The position numbers were made by a program, and so were the translations under genes. Shown piece after piece: positions 44,340-53,426 of a stretch of DNA of 64,000 nucleotides (the stretch's first letter is position 1; each line of letters begins with the position of its first letter). The notes below the pieces were generated by a model, which did no database searches, was not told where the DNA came from, and saw only the letters and a program-made list of their open reading frames with translations. Location of the stretch: contig UBUL01000034.1 in the NCBI GenBank assembly GCA_900468625.1, forward strand, positions 36,590 through 100,589, given 5' to 3'. The DNA is from Hyphomicrobiales bacterium (GTDB lineage: Bacteria; Pseudomonadota; Alphaproteobacteria; Rhizobiales; Rhizobiaceae).

Positions 44340-45365
44340 ATGGCTGGACGTCTGCAGACAGTTATTCCGACAATCGTTGCGGCTGGGATGGCGATATATC
44401 GCTTCCTCGCAACAGCCGGCCGCGGGGAATTGTCGCAAAGACGTCGGCGTCTCATGGGCCTGAATGCTGCACACACGGATCCCGACATCTGCGCGGCTAT
44501 CGACGCTGTCGAAAAAGTCTTTGTCCGAGACTTTAACTGGCGTCTTCGGCGGGTATCATATCCTCACGAGAGCGGCCTGGACGCTCGCGTCGAAATGCTC
44601 GAGGATGGATGGTCAACCGGTCGCTTTCTGCCGATGCGGCTCGGGCTGGCATCGTCAGCGAGGGATGACAGCGGCAATTACCTTCATCAAGTCGAAAGGC
44701 ACTGCTTGGATTACTGGGCATCCCATTCCCTTTCGGTTTGCGTGTTCCTGTTCGACCCCGAGCGTGGTGATGTTCTGTGGCAGTGGGTCCAAAGGGAACC
44801 ATACGATAAATTCGGACAGGAGCAGTTGCTCGCCATTCCGGCATCCAACATCCTGGATGCGTCGGCCCGATTGGGGTTCGAGGAAACCGTCTCGTCGGAT
44901 CCGCAAAAACTGCTGCGTTCGGCATTTGCGGTCGATCGTGCCCTGATGGAAAGAATTGGCGATCAGACGGCAATATTCATTTGGGACGAATGGGGTGATA
45001 CCTCTCCAATCTTCGGCAATTTGCGCATCATTCTGGACGAAGGCGAACCGGAGATGCGGATCGATTACCGCATTCGGGCGCATAATCTTCACGAATTGAT
45101 GATCCAGCTCTTTCCGTGGGCTTGCTATTCCTACGCCGAACCGATCAAGGAATATTCCAACGAGATCGCAGTCCACGTACTCGAGGTCGAGGTTCGACCC
45201 GAAGCATTGGCCTATCTGGAAGCGGAAGAGTTTCTGGAGGCGGATTATCCCGAAGAACCAGATCCGCCATCACCGGAGACGGATGATCATATCCCTCCTG
45301 AGGAAGAGGCTGCCTTTTGGCGAAGCCGGGGAGTGCCGCGCGGCTCCAATCGGCGAGAAAATTGA
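44340..45365 (+). CDS. DUF4365-domain protein with degraded nuclease-like motif
   Basis: About 341 residues. Residues 40-150 resemble DUF4365 (FNWRLRRVSYPHESGLDARV, EMLEDGWSTGRFLPMRLG), a PD-(D/E)XK-nuclease-like fold. The Asp and Glu positions are present but the usual QxK after the TGR strand reads PMR, so nuclease activity is doubtful. The C-terminus is acidic and Pro-rich (EEPDPPSPETDDHIPPEEEA). The start is uncertain: 44340, 44385 and 44454 are possible and none has a good ribosome binding site. Confidence 0.65.
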   Translation: MAGRLQTVIPTIVAAGMAIYRFLATAGRGELSQRRRRLMGLNAAHTDPDICAAIDAVEKVFVRDFNWRLRRVSYPHESGLDARVEMLEDGWSTGRFLPMRLGLASSARDDSGNYLHQVERHCLDYWASHSLSVCVFLFDPERGDVLWQWVQREPYDKFGQEQLLAIPASNILDASARLGFEETVSSDPQKLLRSAFAVDRALMERIGDQTAIFIWDEWGDTSPIFGNLRIILDEGEPEMRIDYRIRAHNLHELMIQLFPWACYSYAEPIKEYSNEIAVHVLEVEVRPEALAYLEAEEFLEADYPEEPDPPSPETDDHIPPEEEAAFWRSRGVPRGSNRREN

Positions 45366-45486
45366 ATGGGGCGCGATGAAGGCGGCATTGCAGTCGATCA
45401 TATCATCGTTGTTGCCCAGAAGCCCCGCATGAAACATTGAAGCGAGAGACGAGTTTCCCCATCGACAAGATGAGGAGATTTCAGAA

Positions 45487-45843
45487 ATGAGCTGGATAGG
45501 CACCTGGCGCAATCAATATGGCTCGACGCTGACAATTGTCGAAGATCGGGACGGGCTGATCAAAGGCACATTCAAAACCGCGCTCCGGGACAGCGCTTTT
45601 TACGGCCATGAATTGCGGGCCATCGGCGTTTGGTTCGATGACTGCGTCAATTTCGCCTTTGGAATGAGTGGAGAAGGTCTGACGTCGATCTGCTCGTTCA
45701 CCGGAATGCTGCGTGAGAACAAGCTCCAGACGGTATGGTACGTCGTGACCAGCGCGAAAGCCGGTCATCCAGACCAAATTGAGAAGCTGGGATGGGCTCA
45801 TTCTGTCCAAACGAACGCCGATACTTTCGAACGGGTCGCCTAG
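45487..45843 (+). CDS. Avidin/streptavidin-family protein, leaderless
   Basis: A 118-residue protein matching the avidin fold: SWIGTWRNQYGSTLTIVED at the start, GLIKGTFKTALRDSAFYGHE, CVNFAFGM, LQTVWYVVTS and TNADTFERV at the end, the usual order of biotin-pocket strands. Unlike rhizavidin or streptavidin it shows no signal peptide, so it should stay in the cytoplasm. GAGGAG lies 13 bases before the ATG at 45487. Biotin binding is predicted from family only. Confidence 0.82.
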   Translation: MSWIGTWRNQYGSTLTIVEDRDGLIKGTFKTALRDSAFYGHELRAIGVWFDDCVNFAFGMSGEGLTSICSFTGMLRENKLQTVWYVVTSAKAGHPDQIEKLGWAHSVQTNADTFERVA

Positions 45844-46124
45844 CAGTAAAATACCGATGTCGCGCCGGGGAAGATCCCGAAATCTTCCGAGGCAAAAGTA
45901 ATTCCGCAGCCTCGTCCGCAACCGGAAAATAGGAATGCCGCCCGGCGCAATACGCTGCCTATCTGAAGGTATTTCCGATCTTCATCTCTGAAACCCTTCG
46001 GTCAATGTTGTCTGCGACGCCGGACGAGGTGCCATGTTTCATCATGGCGTGTGGATGTGAGGATGAGCGGATCGCCTCGCATAAGGGGTTCAGCTCCTAA
46101 AACCGACGATACGGAGAGCGGCCT
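45844..46124. other. Intergenic stretch between convergent genes
   Basis: A 7-bp hairpin, GGAAGAT (45869-45875) with ATCTTCC (45882-45888), lies just after the avidin gene. It has no T-run, so it is only a weak terminator candidate. Nothing else was seen. Confidence 0.4.
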
Positions 46125-46814
46125 TTATTGCTTCGCAGCCAACTGATCGACGAGAGCTTGGCCGACGCCATGGGCGGAAGCCGGGTTCTGGCCTGTGATC
46201 AGACGGCCATCGGTAACGACGTTCTCTGTCCAATTGGGCGCAGCCTGATGCAGCGCGCCGCGCTGCTTGAGAGTGGTCGCAAGGAGATAGGGCACCACCT
46301 TCGTATACTTGACCTCTGCTTCCTCCTCGTCGGTAAAGGAAGCAAGCTTCTTGCCGGCTACGAGATAGCTGCCGTCGGACAGCGTCGCGTTCACCAGCGC
46401 GGCCGGGCCATGGCAGACTGCCGAGACGATGCCGCCTGCCTCCCAGATCCCACGGATGACATTTTGCACGGCCTTGTTGTCGGCAAAGTCCCACATCGTG
46501 CCGTGACCTCCGGCAAAGAAGACTGCCGAATAGCGAGATGGATCGAGATCCTTCAGGATCAACGAGTCGGCAAGCGCGCTGCGGAAGTCTTTGTCCTTCC
46601 AGTAATGGGCATTGGCGGCGTCGGACAGATCAAAGAAATCGATCGGCGGGTGGCCGCCGCGGATCGAGGCGATCTCATAGCGAATTCCCGCCTTATCGAA
46701 GACCTCGAGCGGATGAGTGAGTTCGACCATGGCAAAGCCGGTCGGCTCCCCGCTGTCACCGCGGATCGGATGGCTGGTCACCACGCACAGGATGGGCTTG
46801 ATCGTGCTTGTCAT
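46125..46814 (-). CDS. DJ-1/PfpI-superfamily protein (Hsp31-like)
   Basis: A 229-residue class I glutamine-amidotransferase-like protein: GFAMVELTHPLEVFDKAG, FFAGGHGTMWDF and the nucleophile elbow AVCHGPAAL with the catalytic Cys. The group includes glyoxalase III/chaperone-like proteins acting on reactive carbonyls. It follows the alcohol dehydrogenase gene by 11 bases, forming a carbonyl-stress operon. Confidence 0.9.
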   Translation of the reverse strand: MTSTIKPILCVVTSHPIRGDSGEPTGFAMVELTHPLEVFDKAGIRYEIASIRGGHPPIDFFDLSDAANAHYWKDKDFRSALADSLILKDLDPSRYSAVFFAGGHGTMWDFADNKAVQNVIRGIWEAGGIVSAVCHGPAALVNATLSDGSYLVAGKKLASFTDEEEAEVKYTKVVPYLLATTLKQRGALHQAAPNWTENVVTDGRLITGQNPASAHGVGQALVDQLAAKQ

Positions 46815-46825
46815 GTTCGGTTTCC

Positions 46826-47875
46826 TCAGGATTTGAGCGAGGTCATGTCGATGACGAAGCGGTATTTCACGTCGCTCTTCAACATGCGCTCATAGGCTTC
46901 GTTGATCTTCTGGATGGGGATGATCTCTATGTCCGAGACGATGCCGTGCTGCCCGCAGAAATCGAGCATCTCTTGCGTTTCTGGCACGCCACCGATGAAG
47001 GAGCCGGAGATCGCGCGACGGCCGCGCACCAGCCCGCCGGCGTTTACCGGCGTGCCAAGCGGCCCGAGATAGCCGACGAGGACAAGGACGCCTTCCAGCG
47101 CTAAAGTTGGCATATAGGGATTGACGTCGTGATCGTAGGGCACTGTGTCTATAATGACGTCGAAGCGACCGGCAACGGCTTCCATCTGCTGCGCATCGCT
47201 CGACAGCACGACATGGTCCGCGCCGAGACGGAAGGCGTCCTCCTCCTTGCCGGCAGAACGCGTGAACAGGGTGACATCGGCCCCGAGCGCCTTGGCAAGC
47301 TTCAGAGCCATGTGGCCGAGCCCGCCCAGGCCGATCACCGCGACCTTGCTCTCCTTGCCGACATTCCAGCGATGCAGCGGCGACCAAGTGGTGATGCCCG
47401 CGCAAAGCAACGGTGCGGCGCCCGCCGGATCGAGCCCGTCTGGCAACGACAATACGAACTTGTCCCGCACGACGATCGAGTCGGAATAGCCGCCATAAGT
47501 CGGCGTACCATCCTGACGATCGCTGCTCGCATAGCTAAAGGTCGGACCCTCCACGCAGTCCTGCTCCCAGCCTTTGAGGCAGGGCTTGCAGCGCTGGCAG
47601 GAATCGACCATGCAGCCGACCCCGACCATGTCGCCAGCCTTGAAGCGGGACACGTCCGTTCCGACCTCCCGCACCTGCCCGATAATTTCGTGGCCCGGCA
47701 CGATGGGGTAGCTCGTGAAGCCGAAATGGTTGCGGGCCAGATGGACGTCGGTATGACAGACGCCGCAATAGAGAATATCGATAACAACGTCATCCGATCG
47801 CGGCGCGCGACGTTCGAAGATATAGCGCTCGAGCGGTTCGGTGGCAGATAGAGCTGCAAAGCCTATTGTGTTCAT
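46826..47875 (-). CDS. Zinc-dependent alcohol dehydrogenase (NADP-type, YahK/Ahr-like)
   Basis: A 349-residue medium-chain dehydrogenase. Catalytic zinc ligands are in ILYCGVCHTDVH and PGHEIIG; structural zinc cysteines are in CMVDSCQRCKPCLKGWEQDC; the nucleotide fold is VIGLGGLGHMALKLAKALG. It should reduce aldehydes. The ATG at 47875 gives the normal length; the frame continues to 48034 without support. Confidence 0.93.
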   Translation of the reverse strand: MNTIGFAALSATEPLERYIFERRAPRSDDVVIDILYCGVCHTDVHLARNHFGFTSYPIVPGHEIIGQVREVGTDVSRFKAGDMVGVGCMVDSCQRCKPCLKGWEQDCVEGPTFSYASSDRQDGTPTYGGYSDSIVVRDKFVLSLPDGLDPAGAAPLLCAGITTWSPLHRWNVGKESKVAVIGLGGLGHMALKLAKALGADVTLFTRSAGKEEDAFRLGADHVVLSSDAQQMEAVAGRFDVIIDTVPYDHDVNPYMPTLALEGVLVLVGYLGPLGTPVNAGGLVRGRRAISGSFIGGVPETQEMLDFCGQHGIVSDIEIIPIQKINEAYERMLKSDVKYRFVIDMTSLKS

Positions 47876-47967
47876 AATCGCTTGTTCCGAGTTGTCGTGC
47901 CGGTGCGAGCTATTGGTCCCAGCCCCGTAGTTTTTCGGCGCTCGCAGTGCCGGAGGCGCTTGCGGGG

Positions 47968-48267
47968 TTAGGCGTTGCCTGGGGCGAACAGCGATTCCCA
48001 GTTTGTAAAGGCACCGAGCGGGATTACTTCCCAACCGATCAGGCCGGCCTTGGCGAGGGGGAATTCGGCAAGTGCCGCTTTGGCCGCTTCGACGGAGGCG
48101 GCTTCCGCTATGATGGCGACACCGGGGCGGTCCTGCCGGAAATAGATGTCACGGATGATGCCGCCCTTGTACATCTGCCAGGCATGGCGCGCCTCATCCT
48201 GCATATGCGGCTGATATTTCTCCAGCGAGGCGCCGGGCTGCGGTACGTCGAGACAAAGCAATTTCAT
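47968..48267 (-). CDS. YciI/muconolactone-isomerase-like small protein
   Basis: A 99-residue dimeric alpha/beta-barrel type protein (MKLLCLDVPQPGASLEKYQP, VEAAKAALAEFPLAKAGLIG). AGGGAG favours the ATG at 48267 over the one at 48273. Family activity is not established. It sits between the flavodoxin-like and dehydrogenase genes. Confidence 0.75.
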   Translation of the reverse strand: MKLLCLDVPQPGASLEKYQPHMQDEARHAWQMYKGGIIRDIYFRQDRPGVAIIAEAASVEAAKAALAEFPLAKAGLIGWEVIPLGAFTNWESLFAPGNA

Positions 48268-48295
48268 AGTCATACTCCCTGGGATAAATTTGAGA

Positions 48296-48865
48296 TTAGG
48301 CGGACCGAAACCGGCTGGCCGTCTCAGCTACGCGCCGGCCGAGGTACTGAGCCGTCTTCAAGTCGCTGCCGATCAGCGCAATGTCGGGAGCCTGGTCCAC
48401 GTTCGACTGGGTCATGACGCCCAGCCAGCTTCCCAGCCGGTTGAGATCGTCCACGCTGCCGGTACTGCTGCTGTTGCCCGGCATCATATCGAGGCCGACC
48501 CAGATCATGCCGTGCTGGGCTGCAAACAGCGCCATCGATATGAGCGAGTTCAGCTTGTCGCCGTGCTGGGCTCCGGAATTCGTAAATCCGGCCGCAATCT
48601 TGTTGCGCCACTTCTGGGCCGACCAGGCCGCCTTGGTCGAATCTTCGAAGAACTGCTTGAGTTTTGCGCTGATCAGGCCGTTATAGGTTGGCGATCCGAA
48701 GATAATGGCATCGCTGCGCTCGAGCGCCTCCCAGTCCATCGGACCGTCCGCGACGGCGATCAGTTTCGCCTCGGCTTCTCTGACCTCGCCAATACCGGCG
48801 GCCACGGCTTCAGCGACGCGCGCGGTGTGACCGAATCCGCTGTCGTATACGATTGAAATCAACAA
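48296..48865 (-). CDS. Flavodoxin-like NAD(P)H-dependent FMN protein
   Basis: A 189-residue protein with the FMN phosphate loop SGFGHTARVAEAV and FMN-ring loops FGSPTYNG and TNSGAQHGDK, as in WrbA-like quinone reductases. The start is probably TTG 48865, with AGGAAGG 8 bases upstream; no ATG gives a flavodoxin-type beginning. It is first in the four-gene minus-strand unit and diverges from a LysR gene. Confidence 0.85.
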   Translation of the reverse strand: MLISIVYDSGFGHTARVAEAVAAGIGEVREAEAKLIAVADGPMDWEALERSDAIIFGSPTYNGLISAKLKQFFEDSTKAAWSAQKWRNKIAAGFTNSGAQHGDKLNSLISMALFAAQHGMIWVGLDMMPGNSSSTGSVDDLNRLGSWLGVMTQSNVDQAPDIALIGSDLKTAQYLGRRVAETASRFRSA

Positions 48866-49060
48866 CTTGCTTGCCTTCCTGCAATAAGAATGCGCATGAC
48901 GGCAGAGCAATCGGGGCCGAGTGCCCCTGAACGCCCTAAAACGTCACTTGCCTGATCTCCTCATTACAGTAGAATGACATTCAGCAGTGGCGATTGTTTT
49001 TCACTTGTTTATTTCCCCAAATTCCGCAATCTCTCACAAGAGCGTCCGAAAGGTTTCGCC

Positions 49061-49975
49061 ATGCGTGACAGATTTGACGGGATAGAAGTTTTTGTGGAAG
49101 CGGTCGAAGCCGGGGGGTTCAAGAGGGCAGCCGATCGGCTCTCCCTCACGCCTTCCGCAGTCGGCAAGGCCATTGCGCGCCTGGAAGAGCGGCTGGGCGT
49201 GCGTCTGTTTCAACGAACGACGCGCACGCAATGTCTGACGGAAGACGGCCAGCAATATTACGAGCGGTGCCTGCGCGCCATCGAGGAATTGCGCACGGGC
49301 GAATCCCTGTTGGAAACCGGACGGCGCGAGGTCGTCGGCAAACTTCGCGTATCGCTGCCGGTATTGTTCGGCCGTTATTGCGTTGCGCCCATTCTGCGTT
49401 CCTATGCTCGCCAGCATCCGAAGCTTGAACTCGAACTCAGCTTCAACGATCGCCAAGTCGATATGATCGCCGACGGGTTCGACCTTGCGGTGCGCAATGG
49501 CGCACTTGGCAATGGAACGTCATTGCGCGCAAGGCGGCTTATCGGCCAACGCAAGGCGCTGTGTGCTTCTCCGGCATATCTTGCAGAACGCGGACAGCCG
49601 CATTCCCTCGCCGATTTGAGGGATCACGATATGCTCGTCTATTGGCGCAACGACTATGCGTTGCCCTGGCGGCTTCCGGACGTATCGGGGGACCTCGTTG
49701 ATGTGCCCGTCAGTTCTAGGCTCCGTTTCGATGACCTCGAAGCCATCACGGACGCCGCGGTCGAAGGCATGGGGCTTGCTTGGCAGCCGCATTGGCTCAT
49801 CAGCGATCACATACGCGCTGGCAGACTGGTTGAACTTTGGGTGGACCGGCCAAGTGCCATGATCGAAGCTTATGCCGTCTGGCCGGCTGCACAGCATCTG
49901 CCGTTGCGGTCGAGGCTGGCGATCGACGCTCTTGCGAGCGAATTACCGAAACGGTTCGGTCAGGAGGCCGTTTAA
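49061..49975 (+). CDS. LysR-family regulator (divergent from detoxification operon)
   Basis: A 304-residue LysR protein: HTH IEVFVEAVEAGGFKRAADRL, SLTPSAVGKAIARLEERLGV, and a standard effector domain. The ATG at 49061 (MRDRFDGIEVF) is preferred over an earlier frame start at 48974. Its position divergent to the flavodoxin/ADH/DJ-1 genes makes it their likely regulator. Confidence 0.92.
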   Translation: MRDRFDGIEVFVEAVEAGGFKRAADRLSLTPSAVGKAIARLEERLGVRLFQRTTRTQCLTEDGQQYYERCLRAIEELRTGESLLETGRREVVGKLRVSLPVLFGRYCVAPILRSYARQHPKLELELSFNDRQVDMIADGFDLAVRNGALGNGTSLRARRLIGQRKALCASPAYLAERGQPHSLADLRDHDMLVYWRNDYALPWRLPDVSGDLVDVPVSSRLRFDDLEAITDAAVEGMGLAWQPHWLISDHIRAGRLVELWVDRPSAMIEAYAVWPAAQHLPLRSRLAIDALASELPKRFGQEAV

Positions 49976-49990
49976 TTCGCCCAACCGCCG

Positions 49991-50884
49991 TCACCCAGAA
50001 TGGCGTAGCGCGTTCACGAGCAGGGAAAAGGCCGGCGAGGATTGACGGCGGCTGGGATAGTAGAGGTGAAACCCCTCCCAATAGGGCGAATAGTCTTCCA
50101 GAAACCGATGCAGGCGCCCGGTCTCGAGATATGGCCTGGCGATATCCTCCGGAACATAGGCAAAACCAAAGCCGTCGAGCGCCGCCTCGAGAACATTATA
50201 GATCGTGTTGAAGACGAGCTGTCCGTCCACCCTGACCTTGATTTCACGTCCGTCCTCCTCGAATTCCCAGGCATAGAGCCCGCCATATGTTGGAAGCCGA
50301 AGATTGATGCAGCGATGGAGGGTCAACTCCTTCGGGTGTGTCGGAATATCCCGAGACGCAAAATAGGATTGCGCGGCAACGACCGCGAAGCGCACATCCG
50401 GACCGATCCGGACGGAGATCATATCCTTGGCGATCTGTTCGCCAAAACGCACGCCCGCGTCGTAACGATCGCTGACAATGTCCTGCAGACCGTAATTCAC
50501 ATCGAGTTCGAGCCTGATGTCCGGATATTGATGGAGAAAGCCGCGAAGCTTCGGCCAGATGAAATGCTGGATCTGATAGTCCCCGGCGGTTAGCCGGATG
50601 GTTCCGGCAGGCCTTTCGCGCAAGGCGTTGAGCTCATCGATCGCCATTCCGATTTCGTCAAAAAGCGGACCAATGCTGATAAGCATCCGCTCGCCGGCTT
50701 CCGTCGGCGAGACACTGCGCGTCGTCCTCGTCAGGAGCCGCACACCGAGCCGCTCCTCGAGCTGGCGGACCGTGTGGCTAAGCGCCGACTGCGAAACTCC
50801 AAGTTTGGCCGCCGCTTTCGTGAAACTGCGCTCTCTCGCAACCAGCAGGAACACCGTCAGGTCATTGATGTTCTGTCGCTCCAC
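49991..50884 (-). CDS. LysR-family regulator
   Basis: A 297-residue LysR protein (LTVFLLVARERSFTKAAAKL, GVSQSALSHTVRQLEERLGV). It ends convergently with the other LysR gene 15 bases away and lies downstream of the decarboxylase-like gene on the same strand. Its likely targets are the 51011-53426 genes. Confidence 0.92.
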   Translation of the reverse strand: MERQNINDLTVFLLVARERSFTKAAAKLGVSQSALSHTVRQLEERLGVRLLTRTTRSVSPTEAGERMLISIGPLFDEIGMAIDELNALRERPAGTIRLTAGDYQIQHFIWPKLRGFLHQYPDIRLELDVNYGLQDIVSDRYDAGVRFGEQIAKDMISVRIGPDVRFAVVAAQSYFASRDIPTHPKELTLHRCINLRLPTYGGLYAWEFEEDGREIKVRVDGQLVFNTIYNVLEAALDGFGFAYVPEDIARPYLETGRLHRFLEDYSPYWEGFHLYYPSRRQSSPAFSLLVNALRHSG

Positions 50885-51010
50885 TCATGATTCCTTGTCA
50901 TGACCACATGCTCATTTATAAAACACATGGCCATAAAATAGTAGCGGCATCGGTTGAAACGGCGGCTATGCCGATCAGCTTCGCCAAGCCTGCACGCCGC
51001 CGGCGATCAC

Positions 51011-51805
51011 TCATTTCGCCCGATTGCGCAGGACCTCGCCGACAACGGTCGAGGCGGAGAAAGCGTTCGGCCATCCGGCATAGAAGGCCGTGTGGGCCAC
51101 GATTTCTCCGGCTTCTTCGGCGGTGAGGCCGTTATCCATTGCCCGGTTAAGGTGATAGGTGATCTGGGCACTTTGCCCCGAGGCGATGAGCGAGCTTACG
51201 GTTACAAGGCTGCGGTCGCGTGGTGCAAGACCCGGCCGCTGCCAAAGATCGCGAAACAGCGGGTCGGCGGTAAACAGCACCAGTCCTGGCGAAATCTGTC
51301 CGACATTTTTCTCGACAGCCTCGGCGCGCCGCTGCTCCGCCTCCTCATTCAAAGGCAGCAATTGCGGCGAGGCTGCAGGGAGTTGATCGGCGGCGATGTT
51401 TCGTGCGGCAAACACCTCCTTCGTCGCGGCGATCGCAGACATGGCGTTCGACCAGCCTGAGTAGAAGGCAAGATGAGTTATGATCTCCGAGATTTCCCCC
51501 GGGGTCACGCCGCTATCGAGAGCGACATTTGCGTAGTGCTTCAGGTCGATGGCCTGGTTTCGGGCGATCAGCACGGAGAGCGTGACGATGCCGCGATCGC
51601 GCCGCGAGAGCTGCGGCCTCCGCCACAGGTTTCCAATCACGTCTTCGTCCGCATAGCGGGCAAGAGCCGGCGATACGGAGTGGATGTCGCTGACCGACAG
51701 CGACGAAGCTCTTTCCGATATTGCTCCGCCGCCCGTACCTTCCTGAGCGAAGACAGGCTCACCCATGGTGAGCGAGATCGCCGTGGCCGCCAAGATCCGT
51801 TTCAT
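51011..51805 (-). CDS. Secreted protein with two carboxymuconolactone-decarboxylase-like domains
   Basis: A 264-residue protein with a signal peptide (ILAATAISLTMGEPVFA) and two tandem CMD repeats: LSRRDRGIVTLSVLIARNQA...HLAFYSGWSNAMSA and LAPRDRSLVTVSSLIASGQS...HTAFYAGWPNAFSA. The AhpD-type CxxC pair is absent from both, so peroxidase activity is unlikely. The ATG at 51805 has GGA nearby; the frame to 51871 is longer without support. Confidence 0.88.
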   Translation of the reverse strand: MKRILAATAISLTMGEPVFAQEGTGGGAISERASSLSVSDIHSVSPALARYADEDVIGNLWRRPQLSRRDRGIVTLSVLIARNQAIDLKHYANVALDSGVTPGEISEIITHLAFYSGWSNAMSAIAATKEVFAARNIAADQLPAASPQLLPLNEEAEQRRAEAVEKNVGQISPGLVLFTADPLFRDLWQRPGLAPRDRSLVTVSSLIASGQSAQITYHLNRAMDNGLTAEEAGEIVAHTAFYAGWPNAFSASTVVGEVLRNRAK

Positions 51806-51914
51806 GGATATTCCTTTCAATTCGGTTGTTGTCGAGCATCGCATCAAGCGCGCCTCCATCCGCATGAACACGGCTTCGGCGGCGCTTTGCGATACTCGTA
51901 GAGACCCGCCACGT

Positions 51915-51941
51915 GCTTAACTGAGGCGGCTCGACATTCAG
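51915..51941. promoter_or_regulatory. Shared split motif, copy 1 (upstream of decarboxylase-like gene)
   Basis: GCTTAACTGA (51915-51924) and CGACATTCAG (51932-51941) are separated by 7 bases. The same two 10-mers, separated by 10 bases, lie at 56017-56046 in the control region of the two-component system and third efflux operon. Confidence 0.45.
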
Positions 51942-51952
51942 ACCAATGACAC

Positions 51953-52936
51953 CTAGAGCCCCGAACGGCGCAGCATGGCTTCGGGATAGCGTGCGCCTTG
52001 GATCACGATGTTGGCCTTTTCGATCTCGTCGAGATCGAACTTATCCAGAGCCACGTTCAACGCGCCGATGTTCTCCTCGAACCGCTCCAGCTTACGGGTG
52101 CCGAACAGAGGAACAATCCAGGGCTTCTGCGCCAAGAGCCAGGCAAGCGCGACCTGCGCCGGTGTCGCACCATGCTTCTCGCCGATCTTGCGGATCAAGT
52201 CGATCAGCTTCTGGTTGGCGACGCGAGCCTCCTCGGAAAAACGCGGGATTTCGGCGCGGATATCGGAGCTGTCGAATGTCGTGCCGACGTCGATCTTGCC
52301 GGTCAAAAACCCCTTGCCCAGCGGGCTGAAGGGAACGAGCCCGATACCGAGTTCCTCGATGGCCGGGATGATTTCCTCTTCCGGTTCGCGGGTCCAGAGC
52401 GAATATTCGCTCTGCAGTGCAGCAACCGGCTGCACCGCATGCCCCCGGCGAATGGACTGTGCGCCAGCTTCCGACAGGCCGAACCACAGCACCTTGCCCT
52501 CGGCAATCAGTTCCTTCACCGTTCCCGCGACATCTTCCATCGGCACGTCCGGGTCGACCCGATGCTGGTAATAGAGATCGATGTGGTCGGTGCGTAGCCG
52601 CTTCAGGCTTCCTTCGATGGAGCGGCGTATCTGCGCCGGCCTGCTGTTGACGCCGCCGCGATGCCGGCCGGTTTCCTGGTCGATATCCCAGCCGAATTTC
52701 GTGGCAATCTTGACCTTATCGCGAACCGGAGCAAGCGCCTCGCCCACCATCTCTTCATTGGTCCACGGGCCATAGACCTCGGCCGTGTCGAAAAAATCCA
52801 TACCGCGTTCGACCGCGGTTCGCAGAAGAGCGATCATTTCCGCCCGGTCGGGAAGCTCGCGCGCCTTGCCGTAACCCATGGCGCCCAGCGAGAGGGCGGA
52901 AACTTCGAGACCTTGTCCCAGTTTGCGCTTGATCAT
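51953..52936 (-). CDS. Aldo/keto reductase
   Basis: A 327-residue AKR with the catalytic tetrad visible: Asp in MDFFDTAEVYG, Tyr in the same segment, Lys in VKIATKFGWD and His in LYYQHRVD. Members of this group reduce reactive carbonyls with NADPH. GGGAG precedes the ATG at 52936. Confidence 0.93.
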   Translation of the reverse strand: MIKRKLGQGLEVSALSLGAMGYGKARELPDRAEMIALLRTAVERGMDFFDTAEVYGPWTNEEMVGEALAPVRDKVKIATKFGWDIDQETGRHRGGVNSRPAQIRRSIEGSLKRLRTDHIDLYYQHRVDPDVPMEDVAGTVKELIAEGKVLWFGLSEAGAQSIRRGHAVQPVAALQSEYSLWTREPEEEIIPAIEELGIGLVPFSPLGKGFLTGKIDVGTTFDSSDIRAEIPRFSEEARVANQKLIDLIRKIGEKHGATPAQVALAWLLAQKPWIVPLFGTRKLERFEENIGALNVALDKFDLDEIEKANIVIQGARYPEAMLRRSGL

Positions 52937-53048
52937 GTTGCGTCTCCCTTTGTGGAGTGGTGTTGGACGGTCAGACATCCTCAAGAGACAATAAGGCGCT
53001 TGCTTTTCGCGCTTACGCGCCTTCGACGCCCTATGATCCCGTTTTGCC

Positions 53049-53426
53049 TCAGGCGCTCTTGCGCGGGGCGATCTTCACGGTCGCCGCGCGCGCCCGGGCG
53101 CTGATCATCGGCGACAGATAGGGGCTTTTGCCATATTTTGCGCGATAGGCGTCGTCGATGCGGTCGTTGATCGGCCCGTCGACCGGTTCGAAGGCGACCT
53201 CCCGCGTGATGCCGGCGGCAATGATCCGGCCGGCTTTCTGATGAAGCGCAGCCTGATACCAGCGCGACTTCCGACCATGGTAGCCACGCACATAGAGGCC
53301 ACCATCAACCACGACCTCCCAGATCCAGGTCGGGGTGCCATAGGTGGCGCCATCCTCACGAAATGGGGCGATCTTCAGATCGTCCGCCTGATCGATTTTC
53401 GCAAGTTCATCCTGTGACCAGTTCAT
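53049..53426 (-). CDS. DUF2255 family protein
   Basis: A 125-residue protein of the DUF2255 family (GTPTWIWEVVVDGGLYVRGY, HGRKSRWYQAALHQKAGRII, DGPINDRIDDAYRAKYGKSP). GAGGG is well placed before the ATG at 53426. It heads the minus-strand series with the aldo/keto reductase and decarboxylase-like genes. Confidence 0.85.
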   Translation of the reverse strand: MNWSQDELAKIDQADDLKIAPFREDGATYGTPTWIWEVVVDGGLYVRGYHGRKSRWYQAALHQKAGRIIAAGITREVAFEPVDGPINDRIDDAYRAKYGKSPYLSPMISARARAATVKIAPRKSA

